64,000 bases of DNA from Symbiodinium natans (GCA_905221605.1 CAJNDS010001580.1:1-64000); one strand, 5' to 3'; positions 31,558 to 44,070 are shown, numbered from the stretch's first letter. Program-made: numbers and translations. Notes: generated from the letters alone by a model not told the origin.

Positions 31558-32034
31558 ACTGACTGGTTCTTCGTAGAGAATGGGGGAATGAGGTGCTCTA
31601 TATCCCCCGGCAACCTTTTCATCTCCTTATCATGATAGCTTCGTTTAAGCCCGTTACCAGCAACCCCTCTTGAGGTTTGGGTAGTGATCTACCAGTGCGG
31701 GTTCTTGTGGGGCTGTGGTTTAGGGTTTCGGGGTTTTAGGAGTTTAGGGTCTGAACCAAGCTTAGGGTGAACCCTGAAGTGAAAAAGCCTAAGCTCTAAA
31801 ATGTTGGGGTACTGTTCTACAGGGCCCTTCCCCCCCCCCAGTAAAAAAACATATATATATATATATATGTATAAACAACTTCGAACATCCCCGCCCTCTG
31901 TGGGTAGAGATGCTCTGAAGTTTGGGCACTCCAGGCACACTCTGGGGTTGGGCACTCCAGGGACACTTTGGGGTGGGGCACTCTAGGAACACTCTGGGGT
32001 TGCGCACCCTGGGGTTGGCCGAGGAGTAGACTCT

Positions 32035-32172
32035 AGGGGTTCTACCTTGGACCCTTAAGGTTGTACCCTTGGGTTTTGGGATCCCTTTTTAAGGATCCCT
32101 CAGGGAATATAAGGGCCATATTAGGAGTATATTAAGGGGAACCTTTAGGGGTACAACCTTAGGGGTCCGAGT
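32035..32172. mobile_element. short element, 'ttctaccttggaccctt' family
   Basis: ggttctaccttggaccctta left; cttaggggtccgagtc right; gggccatattaggagtatat inside. Confidence 0.75.
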
Positions 32173-33410
32173 CTGAATCCCTTGAGACCGGGCAAGGAGA
32201 AGAGTCGAGCCTAAAATCTAACAACCCCACACCGAGAGGGTGGGGAAAACACAGATATTACACAAAATAAGGGGGTAAAACAAAGGGCCCTGAACCCTAA
32301 GTTCCCCCATGCGCGGTGCATCCCTGCAAACCCTAAACCCCAAACCCCAAACCCCAAACCCTAAACCCTAAACCCTAAACCCTAAACCCCTGGCCTTGTT
32401 CTTGCCGTCCAGCTTCATCATTAGCCTTTAAGAGCCGGCGCAAGGTTGAGGGTGGACTTCGGTTTAAGGGGGTGCTTCGGTTTAGGGTTTGGGCTTTTGG
32501 TGTTTTGGGGCTTGGGGCTTTGGGGTAGGGTTTAGGCCCTGAGTTTAGGGTTTAGGGTTAGGGATTTGGGGTTCAGGCTTTGACGTTCGTGCTTGGGGCG
32601 ATGTACGTTTGAGGGGCTTGAGGCCCGATCCCTTGACCAAGCCCTATAAATTCCGCAAGTCCTACAAGCCCTATTCCCCCCATTTACCCAAAGCAAAACT
32701 ACAAACACATGGGATTCCAAGCCGATCCTCCCCCGCCCCCCCCCCCCCCCCCCACCCAGTATAGAACCCGAGCGAGGCAACCAGGCGTTCTGAGGGCGCT
32801 GGCCAAGCGAGGTTGCAGGGCTTCCGCTTTGCCACCTCCGGCGTCTTGGGCGCCTGCCCAAGAAAACTGTCGGATGTCCTGGACTTTGTAAATCCTGCAA
32901 GCCTGAAAGCGATATGGTCAGTTCTCAAAATTATGGCTACTTTTTTTGACTTTTTTCGTACCCTCAATATAGGGGCCGACGTTTCTTAGGCTTCAGGGTT
33001 TGGGGGTTCGGTAGTAACAGTATTACGAGTACCTGCAGAGGACCCATGATCTAGAACAACCCCCGCACGCGACCAGCGGCAACCCCTTCAAAAATCCTCA
33101 GCCCTAAACCCTACAAACCCTGCAGGAAAAATATAGAAACCAAACGATTGAGCGTATCAACCCTACACAATCTAAAGTTAGACCGTCTAAGCCCGCAAGC
33201 CCTAAACCCTAAACCCCATAGACCCTAAACCTAAAAACCTATAAGCCCGAAAACCCTTGAAGCCCTTTGCCGGCCTGCGCAACCTCCCTCTTGGGCTGCT
33301 GAGGGCTGGGTAGCGGCTCCTGGCGCCCCGAAAACCCTGTAAACCCTGTGGAGCCTTATGGAACTTAGGGTTTAGGGTTTAGGGTTTGCTTTGGGGTTTA
33401 GGGTCTACCT

Positions 33411-33562
33411 CCTTAGGGTAGTTACATGGGCCCCTAATATGGGCCCTTAGAAGGGGGACTCCTTATAAACCCCTTATCTACTCTATACAACCCAAGAGCC
33501 AATACATCAGAACCCTTTTAGAAGGAGGCCAGGGACCATATTCAGGGCCCGTGCAACTACCC
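33411..33562. mobile_element. short element, 'gggcccctaatatgggccc' family
   Basis: Left tagttacatgggcccctaat, then tatacaaccc..gccaatacatcagaaccctttt, right gggcccgtgcaactaccctt: inverted ends gggtagttacatgggcc / ggcccgtgcaactaccc (approximate). Related: 48768-48915, 46717-46862, 34330-34440, 45030-45125. Confidence 0.75.
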
Positions 33563-34574
33563 TTAGACCTGTGGAATCCTATGATCGCTATGGAGCCCTA
33601 TGAGCCATAGAACTCTAAGGAACCCTAAACCCTAAACCCTAAACCCTAAACCCTAAACCCTAAACCCGAAACCCTAAACCCTAAACCCCAGGAACACCGT
33701 GAAGCCCAAGAGCCCTGTGAACCCCAAAGCAACGGGAAACTCACTGCCGGCAAAACCCAAGTCCCTCTTAGACGATGGGGCTTTGACTGCGTGCTTAGGG
33801 TTCATAGGGCTCGTTCCCACAGCTCACAGGGCTCATAGGGGTTCGTAGGGGTTCGTAGGGCTCTGAGGGGTTCGTGTTCATAGGGCTCTTAGGGGTTCAT
33901 AGGGAACAGTGAAGGGTTCACAGGACCTCATAGGGGGCTCATGGGGGTTCCTAAGGGTTTTCGGGTTCCCTAAGCCCTAAACCCGAAACCCTGAACCCTA
34001 AACCCTAAACCCTAAACCGTAAACCGTAAACCGTAAACCCTAAACCCTAAACCCCAAACCCTAAACCCTAAACCCGAACCCTAAACCCGAAACCCTGAAC
34101 CCGGGCATTGGGCGACATCCCAAACCCGAAGCGCGGGCAGCGCCTTGTCGGGCGCAGGCTTCTGCAGCTGCCGGACGTAGGCCTTCTGGGGCGACAGCTC
34201 TGGGTTTAGGGTTTAGGGTTCAGGGTTGAGGGTTTAGGGTTTAGGGTGTAGGGTTTAGGGTTTAGGGAACTTTCTTACAAGGACGAAAGCCCCAAAGAAG
34301 CAAAAAGGGCCCCACTGCCAACAACTCGAACCCCTGAGTTCCCCTATACACCCCTTATATACCCTGTGCAACCCAGAGGCACATACATCGGAACCTGTTG
34401 AATGTTAAGGGCCGTGTTACCTCCTTGACATTATACCTGCCCCCCCCCCCCCCAACCTCCCAAGAACCCCAAGTAGGCTGAAGGGCACCATGCTGCCTCT
34501 TGTTCCTTGTGATATAGTATTCATAATGTTCAGACTTCTTGCTTCGAGCCGATTATTACTGTGATGGAAACCGG

Positions 34575-34606
34575 CTGCTGATGCTGATGCTGATGCTGAT
34601 GAGGAC

Positions 34607-34654
<48 letters not shown>
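34575..34654. repeat. GAT/GCTGAT microsatellite
   Basis: (CTGATG)n passing into (ATG)n, about 80 bp. The His-rich reading on the minus strand is a by-product. Confidence 0.9.
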
Positions 34655-34657
<3 letters not shown>

Positions 34658-35184
34658 TCTGCTTGTTGTTATTTACAATTACCGCTATCGTTCTTAAGGG
34701 TATCTTATCTGGTACTTGAGGTGGCTCCTCGGGGGCGGGGGGGCTTATCATTGTTGAAACTGCTGTTGCTATCGGATGATTCTAGATGAGGGTGTCTTAG
34801 CGGTGGTACTTGGTACTTGAAGAGCTTTCCAAATCCTAAGCCCCAAAAGCCGAAAGCCCCCAGTTTCCCAGAACCCGCCCTTACCCCTGAAATGAGGCCC
34901 CCATACACCAGATCATCGTCCATATCGTCCTTCCTAAACCGTAAACCCGAAACCCTAGACCTCAAACCCTAACAAACCCTAATAAACCCTACACCCGAAA
35001 ACCCTTTTAAACCCTAAACCCAGGAGCCTAAAGCCTAAACCCTAAACCCTAAACCCTAAAGCCTAAAGCCTAAAGCCTATGCCACGTCTGACCTGGTGGT
35101 CTTCCACGGCCTGGAGCCGCTGTTGGATTCGCTGGCGGGCCTTCACTGCACCGGAGAATCTGAGGCTTTCAGGGCTGTACTCCC

Positions 35185-35289
35185 CTATACTCCCCTTAGA
35201 ACCTGAATTAAAATAATATGTCTAATATCCTCTTGGGTGTTTATATGAACAAAAATTAACAAAAACAATTCCCAAGGGGGATGTAGAGG
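35185..35289. mobile_element. short element, 'actccccttagaacct' family
   Basis: Begins ctatactccccttagaacct, has cctcttgggt and tatgaacaaaaa, ends cccaagggggatgtag. Two other copies: 44230-44330 and 48940-49040. Inner cttgggtgtttat and aattcccaaggg are partly inverted. Confidence 0.8.
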
Positions 35290-35650
35290 GTTCAGATCTT
35301 GAGGATTCACGGTTTCGACTTATGGGCCCCAGATCTCTCTCTCCACTTTCTTTATGCGATTCCTTGCGGTTTTGCAGTTTCGGGTCCCCCCGTATCCGAA
35401 TCTACAAAAGATTGAGCTTCCTTTGCCTGGTGGCGGCCTTTTCGGGCACGCTCTATCCTTCCGTAACAGGGCTTCGGGGTCTGACCACCTCTTTGGCGGG
35501 GGTGGGGTCTCTGCGGCTTGCAGTTGAGGATTTGAAGATTCGGGTTTTGTGAGAAGGTTGAATGCCATTTTCCTCCAATGGCCTTCAATCACTTCAGTCG
35601 GCCTCACACGGCTGGACGGGAGGGCTTCGCTCGTCCTAGACGGGAGGGCT

Positions 35651-36070
35651 TCACTCGTCCTCGTCCTCCTCGTCCAGTGTGGGAATATGTTTTTTCACGA
35701 TTTTGCCGGCGCGGACGTCCCAGCTCACCATCTCCTCGCAAGCTGAATCTGGCGCTTCGTACTTTGCATCATTGCCACACTTGCCAATCTCGTCAGGCTT
35801 GACGTAGAAATTGCCGACGCCTTCCTCGTAGTTTTTCATGCAAACCGTGTACCCTTGCTGTGCGCAGCACTCCTTGGCCCCCTTGGCAGAAGGCCAGTGG
35901 AGGCTGTAGCAGCGGGCGTAGCCACATGGTGAATGGTTCAGCTTGCATCCTTCCGTACTGGCATCGGAGTTCAAGTCCCGCACGCGCGTTGCGCAAGCCG
36001 GGTCAACAACCAGCAAAGAGCAAATGATCACGATGGCCTTGGAAGCCATGGGCACGAGAGCTTCGCACAC
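35651..36070 (-). CDS. small secreted Cys-rich protein, acidic tail
   Basis: Unspliced 139-codon ORF. The second Met (36049) gives a classic signal peptide (MASKAIVIICSLLVVDPACA), so that start is preferred. The mature part has eight cysteines, including GYARC, ECC and GYTVC, suggesting disulphide bonds, and ends in an acidic DEEDEDE. No family recognised. Probably exported to the ER lumen or outside the cell. It sits free of telomere-like repeats among exon islands of other genes. Confidence 0.65.
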   Translation of the reverse strand: MCEALVPMASKAIVIICSLLVVDPACATRVRDLNSDASTEGCKLNHSPCGYARCYSLHWPSAKGAKECCAQQGYTVCMKNYEEGVGNFYVKPDEIGKCGNDAKYEAPDSACEEMVSWDVRAGKIVKKHIPTLDEEDEDE

Positions 36071-37196
36071 AACAGAACACTCAAGAAATCACAGGGCTCG
36101 AGTCTGAAGTAGCGGCAGCATGATGCCGGACCACCTCAAGGTTTATACTGCACTCTGCCCCCTGCAAAAGAACTTCACACAATCTAGTAGCGGAGGAAAC
36201 CCAAAACGAAAATGTGCAGACAAACTCATCTACACCTGCATGGATTGATCCAATGCCGAACTTGCATAATCCCATGCTGAACTTCCTCCCCCTTCCTTAC
36301 AGACCTCCATCCCTTCCCTGTCAATCGCGACTTTGCTACCACTACTAATGGGACAGCTTTGCGGACACTAGGGTTTAGGGTACGGAGTTTGCCTAACACA
36401 AAAACCCCAAGCCCATGTTTGTGGTTCAGATCCTACAGGGCATGTGGAGCAGCACGTCGCAGTTCTCGGATGCCTTGGAGCGATACGCCTTAAAGGCTCG
36501 AAACATTGCGAGCCTAAACCCTTTTCTATACCTATAAGTCCTATGAGTCCTATAAACCCTGAGCCTTAAACGCACGTGCGTATGCGTACGTGCCTCCCGG
36601 GTCTCGACCTCCAGTCGGCGTAGGCGCTCTTCTTGGGCGCCTTCTTGAAAGTTTGTCGGTTTTTGCTGCAAGAGTTTAGGGTATAGGTGCAGGGTTGCTT
36701 GGGGATGTAGGATTTCGGGCTTTGGCTTAGAGGCTTGCTGAGATTGGTTCATTTTGTTGGGCGTCGGGTTCAGGGCTTTGGGGTTGAGGCCTCTTGAGGA
36801 ATTTTAGGTTTCGTGAATGTTGATCTCAAGGTCGAGAGGTTAAGGCGGCCGCTTCTTCTTGGAAGGGTTTGGGGTTAGCACGTAAGGCTTGCGCCTGAGG
36901 CCCTGGGCATCCGAACCTACTTTCTGTAGCTCTGGATGATGAAGCCCCTTTGTAGCCCGTGCAGCATTCTTCGGTTTAACCTGTAGAGGAGGTCTTGACC
37001 CAAGTTGTACATGCTAAGCCTCATCATGGCAGTGGTTGAAGCGAGAAGCCGTTCTGGGGAACGTCTTATCCTCTACCAACACCTCCCAGTTCTAGAGCAC
37101 GTCGTTACATGGAAAGTAGATCTCGAAGTCAGTAGCCGAACCAAATGTGAATGTCTGAACTACGAACTTCCGTGTGTGTATATATATATATAAACG

Positions 37197-37227
<31 letters not shown>

Positions 37228-38859
37228 GCTACCCCCCCCTCCAAAACCTACCGTTTTCTAATTTTCTACACTTGCGTGACATCAAAACGCTTTGAAGATG
37301 AGACCGACTCCATAAATCCTTTGACCTTATTCACACAATTTTCTGTTGCATAAACCCTCTTCCCAAAATCCTGCTCGCTAAATCCGAAAGCACGGGATTC
37401 CTACATCGTATTCCCTAAATCATATTCCCCCAGTCCCTAAATCTGGGGCGGGCGGGGGGGGAGGGGGCGTGTGGGTCACTAAATGGCTCACTAAATCTTC
37501 TCGCTAAATCCTAAAGGGTGGGATCCCTAAATCATATTCCCATGATTTTACTCCCTAAGTCTTTTCCCAAAGCCCTAAAGAGGGAAGTCTTGAAATTCTG
37601 AAGAGGAGAGCCTCTGAATTCTAAAAGAGAATTACTACCTCCATTACGGGGGTTTCCGTATGGGGAAATACCGCCACAGTGAATGAATATTTTCCGGGGG
37701 TGTTCAAAAATCTGTCTGCAGGCTTCGTTTTTGATTGCTGAGCTGCAGTCTGGATCGGCGAAACTACAATACATTCCTATTGTGCTTAATAGAGAATGCA
37801 TACATTGCCATGGTCTCATTATTGCAGTGCCCTGCCTTTCTTATTGCGGTGGGGGGTCCCACCAATTAAACAGATGCTCGGATAAAATCTTATCGGGATC
37901 CCTAGATCTGGTTCCCTGAAATTAACTCCCTAAGGCCTAAAGGTGGGGGGCGGGGGAGGGGGGCTAAACCCTAAAGAGGAGATCCCCTAAATCCTAAAAA
38001 GCATTCCTTAGTTTTACTTTCTAAATCCTATTGCTTAAGCCCTAAAGAGGGGTGTCCTAAAGAGGGGGATCCTTACTCTAAATCTTAAAGATGAGCCTCT
38101 CCGTCTACATCATAAACAAAGAACCTTACTCAGTAGATCTTATCGCTAAAGTCAACAAAGAAGGATCCCTCAATCTTATCCCTTACTTTCACTCCCTAAA
38201 TCATATTGGGGAAGGGAAGAGGGGTGGGAGGGAGTCACCAAATCCTAAAGAGGGAATCTTAAGTAGCCTTAAATCCCCAAAAATGAGACCCCCCCCCACA
38301 TACAAAAGCCAACCTTGCTCAATAAATCTTCTCGCTAACGCTAAAGCTTTAGCGATAAGATTTGCGCCCCCTTAGAAAATAGGATTTGGGGACTAAGCTT
38401 TGGGATGCTCCCCACTTCAACGCCTATTCCCTAAATCCTTCTCGCTAAGTCCTAAAGAGCGGGCTCCCCTATAATGATGAAATATGTCCGATTCAAATTT
38501 GAATCGGCCGATTCTGTTTTGAATCGACCCTCAAATTAAAGATTGAAGTCGTCGTAGTGTTGCAATACTCACATGCATATTCATACTGTGTATTGGCTTT
38601 ATATGTATGTATGAGTTGGTACGTAATCTGTGTACTCACTCAATCTCCAACGTAACAAATTTGCTTATAAGGACTTAATTTGCTTCTAAATAGAAGGGGA
38701 GAGGGCGCCAGGGGTCGGTCTTCCAAAATAAGTAGGACCAAAAAACACTCCCCCACTCCCCTCCACTTCACTCCACTGCGTGTTCTGGGTTTGTTTAAGG
38801 GTATTGTCAGGGCTTATTCTCCAAAACCCTATCGATCCAGGGTTTAGGATTCTAACGAG

Positions 38860-39440
38860 AAGCCCCAAAACCCCAAGCCTATAGGGTTAAGCAATTTAAC
38901 CTCAACCCTTAATCTTTAAACACCCTATAGGGTTACGGTTTAAAGGTTTAGGATTTGAATTTCAGACATGTAAACCTTGACCTACAATTCAACGGAAACA
39001 CGAAACCTTTAACCCTTGCAGGGTTAAGGTTTAAAGGTATAGGGTTTAAGACATAGGCACTCTAAACCCCTATCGATCCAGGATTTAGAGTTTTAACGAA
39101 AAGCCCCGAAACCCTATAGGATTAAACAAATAAGCCCAATTCTTTAACCTTTAAACCCTGTAGGATTAAGATTTAAAGGTTTAGGGCTTAAGATATAGGC
39201 ATTTAAATCTTGACCTGCAAATACACCGAAACCCTTAAACTTTAAGCGTTAGTTCAAGGTCTAGAATTTAAGATATATGTATTTAAACCTTGACGTGTAA
39301 TTAAACGAAACCTGCAACCTGGAAACTTTATAGGGTTAAGGTTTAAAGGTTTAGGGTTTAAGATATATGATTTTGAACCTAAGCCTGCAATTAAGTTGAA
39401 ACACATAACCTTTACTATAAACCCATATAGGATTACAATT
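38860..39440. repeat. degenerate tandem repeat, AT-rich
   Basis: Five or six diverged units of about 100-120 bp containing ataggattaa or atagggttaaggtttaaagg, then ttaagatata and aaccttgacctgcaat. Unlike the rest of the window it has hardly any TTTAGGG. Confidence 0.7.
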
Positions 39441-39639
39441 AACCTAAACGCGCACGCAACCTTCATGTTGACGGCCGACATGAGGAGTATGCTATGGCTG
39501 GAAACTGCGCGTTTATAGCCCAAGCTGCGCGTCGAAATTGTGCACATATAATGGAACCACTTTCAGTGCTTCAATATATAATACCATGGCCTATAGTTTT
39601 GTAAGATATTTTTAACCATAAGAAAAATCTTCAGGACCG

Positions 39640-40068
39640 GGCGTTTTAAAACTCCTTGCTTAGCCACAAGAGGAGTTTTAAAACTCCTGCCACCGAAGAT
39701 TGAAGATTGAAGATGTCTCAGGACTCTTTGTGGGAATCTTCAATCTCAAGTAGTCGGGGCCGGGAGTTTTAAAACTCCTTGCTTAGCCACAAGAGGAGTT
39801 TTAAAACTCATGCCACCGAAGATTGAAGATTGAAGATTCCTGGAAAGAGTTCTGGAGAATCTTCAATCTTCAATCTTCGGGGCCACGAGTTTTAAAACTC
39901 CTTGCTTAGCCACAAGAGGAGTTTTAAAACCCCCTGCCCCTAAGATTGAAGATTGAAGATGCCTGGAAAGAGTTCTGGGGAATCTTCAATCTTCAATCTT
40001 CGGGGCCACGAGTTTTAAAACTCCTTGCTTAGCCACAAGAAGAGTTTTAAAACTCCTGGCCCTGGAGA
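39640..40068. repeat. four tandem 123-bp units made of palindromes
   Basis: Each unit has gagttttaaaactc, a spacer ttgcttagccacaaga, the same palindrome again, then gaagattgaagattgaagat and, after about 20 bases, its reverse complement. Units start near 39641, 39764, 39887 and 40010. No coding sense. Confidence 0.9.
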
Positions 40069-40213
40069 TTTTTTATTGGAGTCTCTAAGTATTTAATATT
40101 TCGTATCGGATGTATATATATATATACATATACATCCGGCTTCGAATTTCATAAACATAACGTCTCGACATAGAAAAGGGTATGAAAAGGTAGGTTTTGA
40201 GGGGGGGGGTACC

Positions 40214-40245
<32 letters not shown>

Positions 40246-40726
40246 TATTTACATGCGTGCAAGGGTTTTCAAGAATTCTGGGGTGCGCACGCTTCTCCCG
40301 CTCGAGCTCCTCACCAGTCCGGGGTGTTGATGGTGTTTGAACTTGGGTGTTCCTATTTTTGGATCTTTGTGTTGCTGGGTTTGCAATCTCAGGTCTCAGG
40401 TCTCTTGGCTTTGGGCTCTTTTGTTTGGCTCGGGTTTTGGGGTTCGAGGTTTATCGTTAGGTTTGTGTCCACTGGGTGCCAAGGAATTCAAAACCTTGCA
40501 AGCTTTGAGAAACTCCGGCAAACAGTGGAAAAGTCTGCCTTACTTTGTCCCTCCTTGAACGAAAACGTAAGCCTAAGCCATGAATTGCGCACGCCTCATC
40601 ATCTACGCTTCAAACCTTCATGGCGGGTCCTTTTTTCGATTTTACGATTAGTGCAATATGCCTAAAAAGCTAAGTGCTCCCCCCGCTCTTCCCTGCAAAA
40701 GAAGACTTTGCAACTACCACAATCCT

Positions 40727-40834
40727 CTTGGTAGCCCAGTAACCATAGTATAATAAGTGCACCCTTTTTTGGCTTGATTGCGCTATACAAGAAGCTTGAA
40801 CCAAGAAGAGAGCGAAACGGGCACCACTGGGCTA
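40727..40834. mobile_element. GTAGCCCAGT-family element
   Basis: cttggtagcccagtaacc at the left, gcaccactgggcta at the right; ataataagtgcacccttt in the interior matches 18946-19057. Confidence 0.8.
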
Positions 40835-40841
40835 ATATAGG

Positions 40842-40922
40842 GGCCTTAGGGGGGTATTGTAGTATATTTATAAGGGACCATGAGGGAACATGATTAGTAA
40901 TTATTCCGACCCCTATATTTCC
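40842..40922. mobile_element. short element, same family as 47928
   Basis: ggggccttaggggggtattg left; aattattccgacccctatat right; tagtatatttataagggacc inside. Confidence 0.75.
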
Positions 40923-41489
40923 TAAACCCTAAATAAACCCTAAACCCTGAACCTGGGCTACCACAATCCTTGTAACAAAGGTGAGTCCTCCTGACGGCCG
41001 CGTGGGGAGCACAGCCACCGAGGGGTGGCCTTCTAGCTGCTATAAGTATTGGTTGACACATTAGGGTTTAGAGTTTAGGGTTTAGGGTTTAGGGTTTCTC
41101 ATATTTTGAGTTTGGCAGGATGCACGGGGGTAAGGAGGAGGATTGGTCTGTGATGAAACGGGCTTCAAGGGACATATCTGAACAAGCAGAAGGTCGCATT
41201 ACTCCCACATACTGCCTGCAACATCGCAGCGCCGTCTTCTTGGGGTGGTTGCTCGGAACGATGAGCCCTCGTAGGTACTTGCGATGATTACTGGAATTTG
41301 AGCCCTTTCAACCCTAGACCCACAAAAAATGCCCATGACTCAGACCTGCCCTACAAAGAGCTAATGACTCTACTTTTCAAATGTCCCTAAACCCTAAGCC
41401 CTACACCCAAACCCTAAACCCTAAACCCTAAACCCTAAACCCTAAACCCTAAACCCTAAACCCTAAACCCCAAGCTTATATCCACCCCG

Positions 41490-41590
41490 ACTGAAACGCC
41501 CACCTGCCCCGAAGGCGACGGCTCCCGCACGTTGCGGTACGGCAGGCGCGGAGTGGAGGAGGCCTTTACCATCGCCACGTCCTGAGCAAT
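41490..41590 (-). CDS. candidate exon following the GSPG exon
   Basis: Minus strand reads TESSIAQDVAMVKASSTPRL then PYRNVREPSPSGQ, unique sequence between an AT repeat and a CCCTAAA tract. Another open island, GHPSVAVLPTRPSG, is at about 40985-41040. Confidence 0.45.
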
Positions 41591-41649
41591 ACTGGACTCT
41601 GTCGGTGGCTACTTCTAAACACTGTACATACACCTACATACGGGCATGC

Positions 41650-41757
41650 AAAAACATGTGTATATATATATATACACACATACATATATACGGATGTTTG
41701 TGTACTATATATATATATATATATATTATAATATATATATATATATATATATTATAG
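41650..41757. repeat. TA-rich microsatellite, palindromic
   Basis: tatatacaca..., then two (TA)n runs around attataatat. Lies just past the probable donor of the GSPG exon. Confidence 0.85.
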
Positions 41758-41839
41758 CATGTAGGCCGAACCAGATAGTCCCCAAACTTTGGCCAAGTGC
41801 GCCCTTGTATTATACAGGCGTGTGCTTTAGTCGCCCTAC

Positions 41840-42635
41840 CGAGTCCTTTACAGCCTGCAGTCCAAGTCGCCCGGTGGTGCTGCAGCGGGCTTGCTGTGGG
41901 CGTGTGCGACGGGGTCCTGCGCCCTGCAGGAGCCCGCTCCATGCCGAAGATGTTGCGAGGATAGGCCGAGGAGGCACGCTTAATGCCGCCCGGGCTGGCG
42001 CCCGGGCTACCTGGGCCGCCAGGGCTGCCTGGGCCGCCAGGACTGCCTGGGCTGGCCGGCGACTTTGTTGGGCTTGCGGGGCTCACGCAGCCCGGCACCG
42101 GCGGCCGGCCGGGAGATGGCTGGGGCAGGCCGCGGGGTGTGGCGTGCGTGGGCTTCGAGGGCTGGGCGCCCTTCACGGCCCGGTGCCCGGTGTAAGGGGA
42201 CGCAGCGGGCGTCGCAGCTCCAGCTACTTGAAACAGACCGTTCTCCTGGGCCGGTGGAGCTGATGCAGCTCTTTGCAGCGCCCTTTGGGCAACCCGCGGA
42301 GAGAACGACTGCTGCCGGACGACCTTGTGTGCCACGACTGCAGGCTGCTGAAGTATTCGCGGGGAGCAGTCATGCTTCGGGCTGCCATTTTGGTGTTGGG
42401 GGCCAGTTGCTGCCCGGGCGACCGCAACGCAAACATCTGCCTGCGCCTTTGCCACGAGCCGTGCTCTTTGAGCCGTCTCGGCCCAGGCAGCGGCCGGTGA
42501 GTTGCTCCTAGCTCTGTGTCCCCTCACCGCGGGTGCGCCTGGGGATGGCACGCGCTGGTGGAGGACAGGCGCAGGGGGTGCAAACATGATGGGGCTGGCC
42601 TGCACCACACCCTGCCTCACATGTACGGCAGCCAT
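41840..42635 (-). CDS. Pro/Ala/Ser-rich exon with GSPG repeats, probable first exon
   Basis: Starts ATG at 42635 and runs as a low-complexity sequence with VPSPGAPAV, ARSNSPAA and five GSPG/GPGSPG repeats like a short collagen-type stretch, then RRTPSHTPTASP. Probably disordered. A GT donor fits at 41839-41838 (GGACTCG then GTAGGGC); past it the frame runs into an AT microsatellite. The next exon may be 41490-41590. It could be the 5' end of the kinase transcript or a gene of its own. Confidence 0.5.
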
Positions 42636-44019
42636 GCACCAGGCTGCTCGGCAAGACTATGGATTGATAGTCGAGAGAAAGAGCTGCAGCGCATCATCCA
42701 AAATCATCCACGTCAAGGGCAAATGGCCATAACATGAGATAATTGATGCTCTCCGTATATTTTGAATGAAATGCAGGTGCGTAGCCAACAAAGCACAACG
42801 CAACTATCCGGCTGCTAACACTCTCAATGCTATAGGTACTACTAGAATCCATACTACAGTGCTATGATGTTCGAATGCATTGTACACTGCACACTGCAGA
42901 CTGAATATACGGTATACAATATATACTGTGTACTCTACACACCATTTACAATTTGCGACATACTACATCATACTACATGCTACCGTTCTCCATATGCCAT
43001 GTTCTTTGTACTATGTGCTACCGTCTATGTACTTTGCACGGTGATTATGCTGGACCATCTTCTCCGAGTACACGCCAGGAGCACCCGCCAGGTGGAGTGC
43101 CCTGCTGCTCAGACACAGCCAGGGCCACGCGCTTCGCGTAGCCGCCACCCTGGAGGTCAGGGTAGTCAGGAGTCATAGTCGTGATAGGTAGCAGGTAGTA
43201 GGTCGTAGGTAGTATCTCAACCGATTTCACTGCAACAGCGCCATGTGACCGGAGAACGACCCTCTTCTGATTTACATATAGAGCTCCCAAAAAGCGCAAT
43301 ACCCCTTAAATAAGGAACAATCAGTTTAAGGATCCCTATATAATTGAAGGCATATTCGTGCCAGACCTGTAGACCTGCAAAGGAGCTTGCCTCTGGGCGG
43401 GTCGTCTCTCCCCAGCGAAAGCGCCTGCTCAGAAAATTCAAGACTCAAGCTTGCACAGTGCTTCTTGAATTGGGAAAAATGTGGGGGAGGAACGGCTTCG
43501 ATTTGGGAGAAACTGTGGGGGAGGAACGACTTCGATACGGATGCCCTCCAAGTGATCGACCCAAAACGACAGCCCGCACGTCATCAGCTGAATGTGACAA
43601 CTCAAATTTGAGACACAAAAACCCTAAACCCTAAACCCTAAACCCTAAACCCCCCCCCCCCAGGCGACCAAGCTTCCCACAACTCGGAGTTTCTCTGCTG
43701 TTGGCTCTTTTTTATGACTGGCAGCGACGAAGACTCTTGACACCATCGCGGCCATGCTAGAAAGTAGTGCCACGTGCACTTGTCCTGATCAAACACCTTT
43801 GGGCTCGGGTACGCTTGTGGCTTCCCCCTTCCAGGTTCCGGTTGCTGTGCTGCTGCCGGTAGGACTATAAAACCTGTTAGGGTTCCACGTTGTGCCCTAA
43901 AACCTCAACCCGGACTCAACCCTAAACCCTAAATCCTAAACCCTAAACCCTCAATCCTGTTTAGGGTTCCACGTAGTGCCGAACAGCTTAAGGAGCCGGA
44001 GCACGACACTTCACGCCAC

Positions 44020-44070
44020 TCAGATGACACGCTTCTTCCTTCGCATGGCGATGCGGCGGTCGCGGTACCT
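44020..44070 (-). CDS. candidate terminal exon with basic C-terminus
   Basis: After acceptor CACGCACAG the minus strand reads YRDRRIAMRRKKRVI and a TGA stop at 44022-44020. CCCTAAA-type sequence precedes it. Short, so confidence is limited; upstream exons might be near 46440-46520, which is open on both strands. Confidence 0.35.
   Translation of the reverse strand, partial: RYRDRRIAMRRKKRVI

Larger units (their letters stand above)
30055..36680 (-). other. chain of short minus-strand exon-like islands
   Basis: Short non-repetitive islands between telomere-like tracts read as charged, coiled or proline-rich protein on the minus strand: PRLDEIQKEKATL (about 30055-30100), RLEASDSEEAEIGR (30835-30880), RKSQAEGAETSRRLRDLQ (31375-31435), LRRLLKANDEAGRQEQG (32397-32450), GQAPKTPEVAKRKPCNLAW (32765-32885), RQEPLPSPQQPKREVAQAGK (33255-33325), SPQKAYVRQLQKPAPDKALP (34110-34200), KARQRIQQRLQAVEDHQ (35075-35150), EGAQEERLRRLEVETREART (36590-36680). 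They precede the kinase exons on the same strand and could be its N-terminal region or belong to another gene. Joins not worked out. Confidence 0.5.
37000..40980. other. AT-richer stretch without recognised genes
   Basis: Contains 'ccctaaatc...taaagaggg' repeats (37400-38470, a degenerate CCCTAAAT / CTAAAGAG motif), the two tandem arrays at 38860 and 39640, TA microsatellites (37175-37225, 40110, 40214) and two elements at 40727 and 40842. Short ORFs only. Its base use differs clearly from both sides. Confidence 0.5.

Noticed and set aside
34530-34751. Poly-His protein
   Set aside because: A by-product of the ATG/GAT microsatellite.
41646-42263. 205-codon plus-strand ORF opposite the GSPG exon
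   Set aside because: Starts in a TA microsatellite and is Arg/Ala/Gly-rich as expected from the reverse of a Pro/Ser-rich exon; all other genes are on the minus strand.
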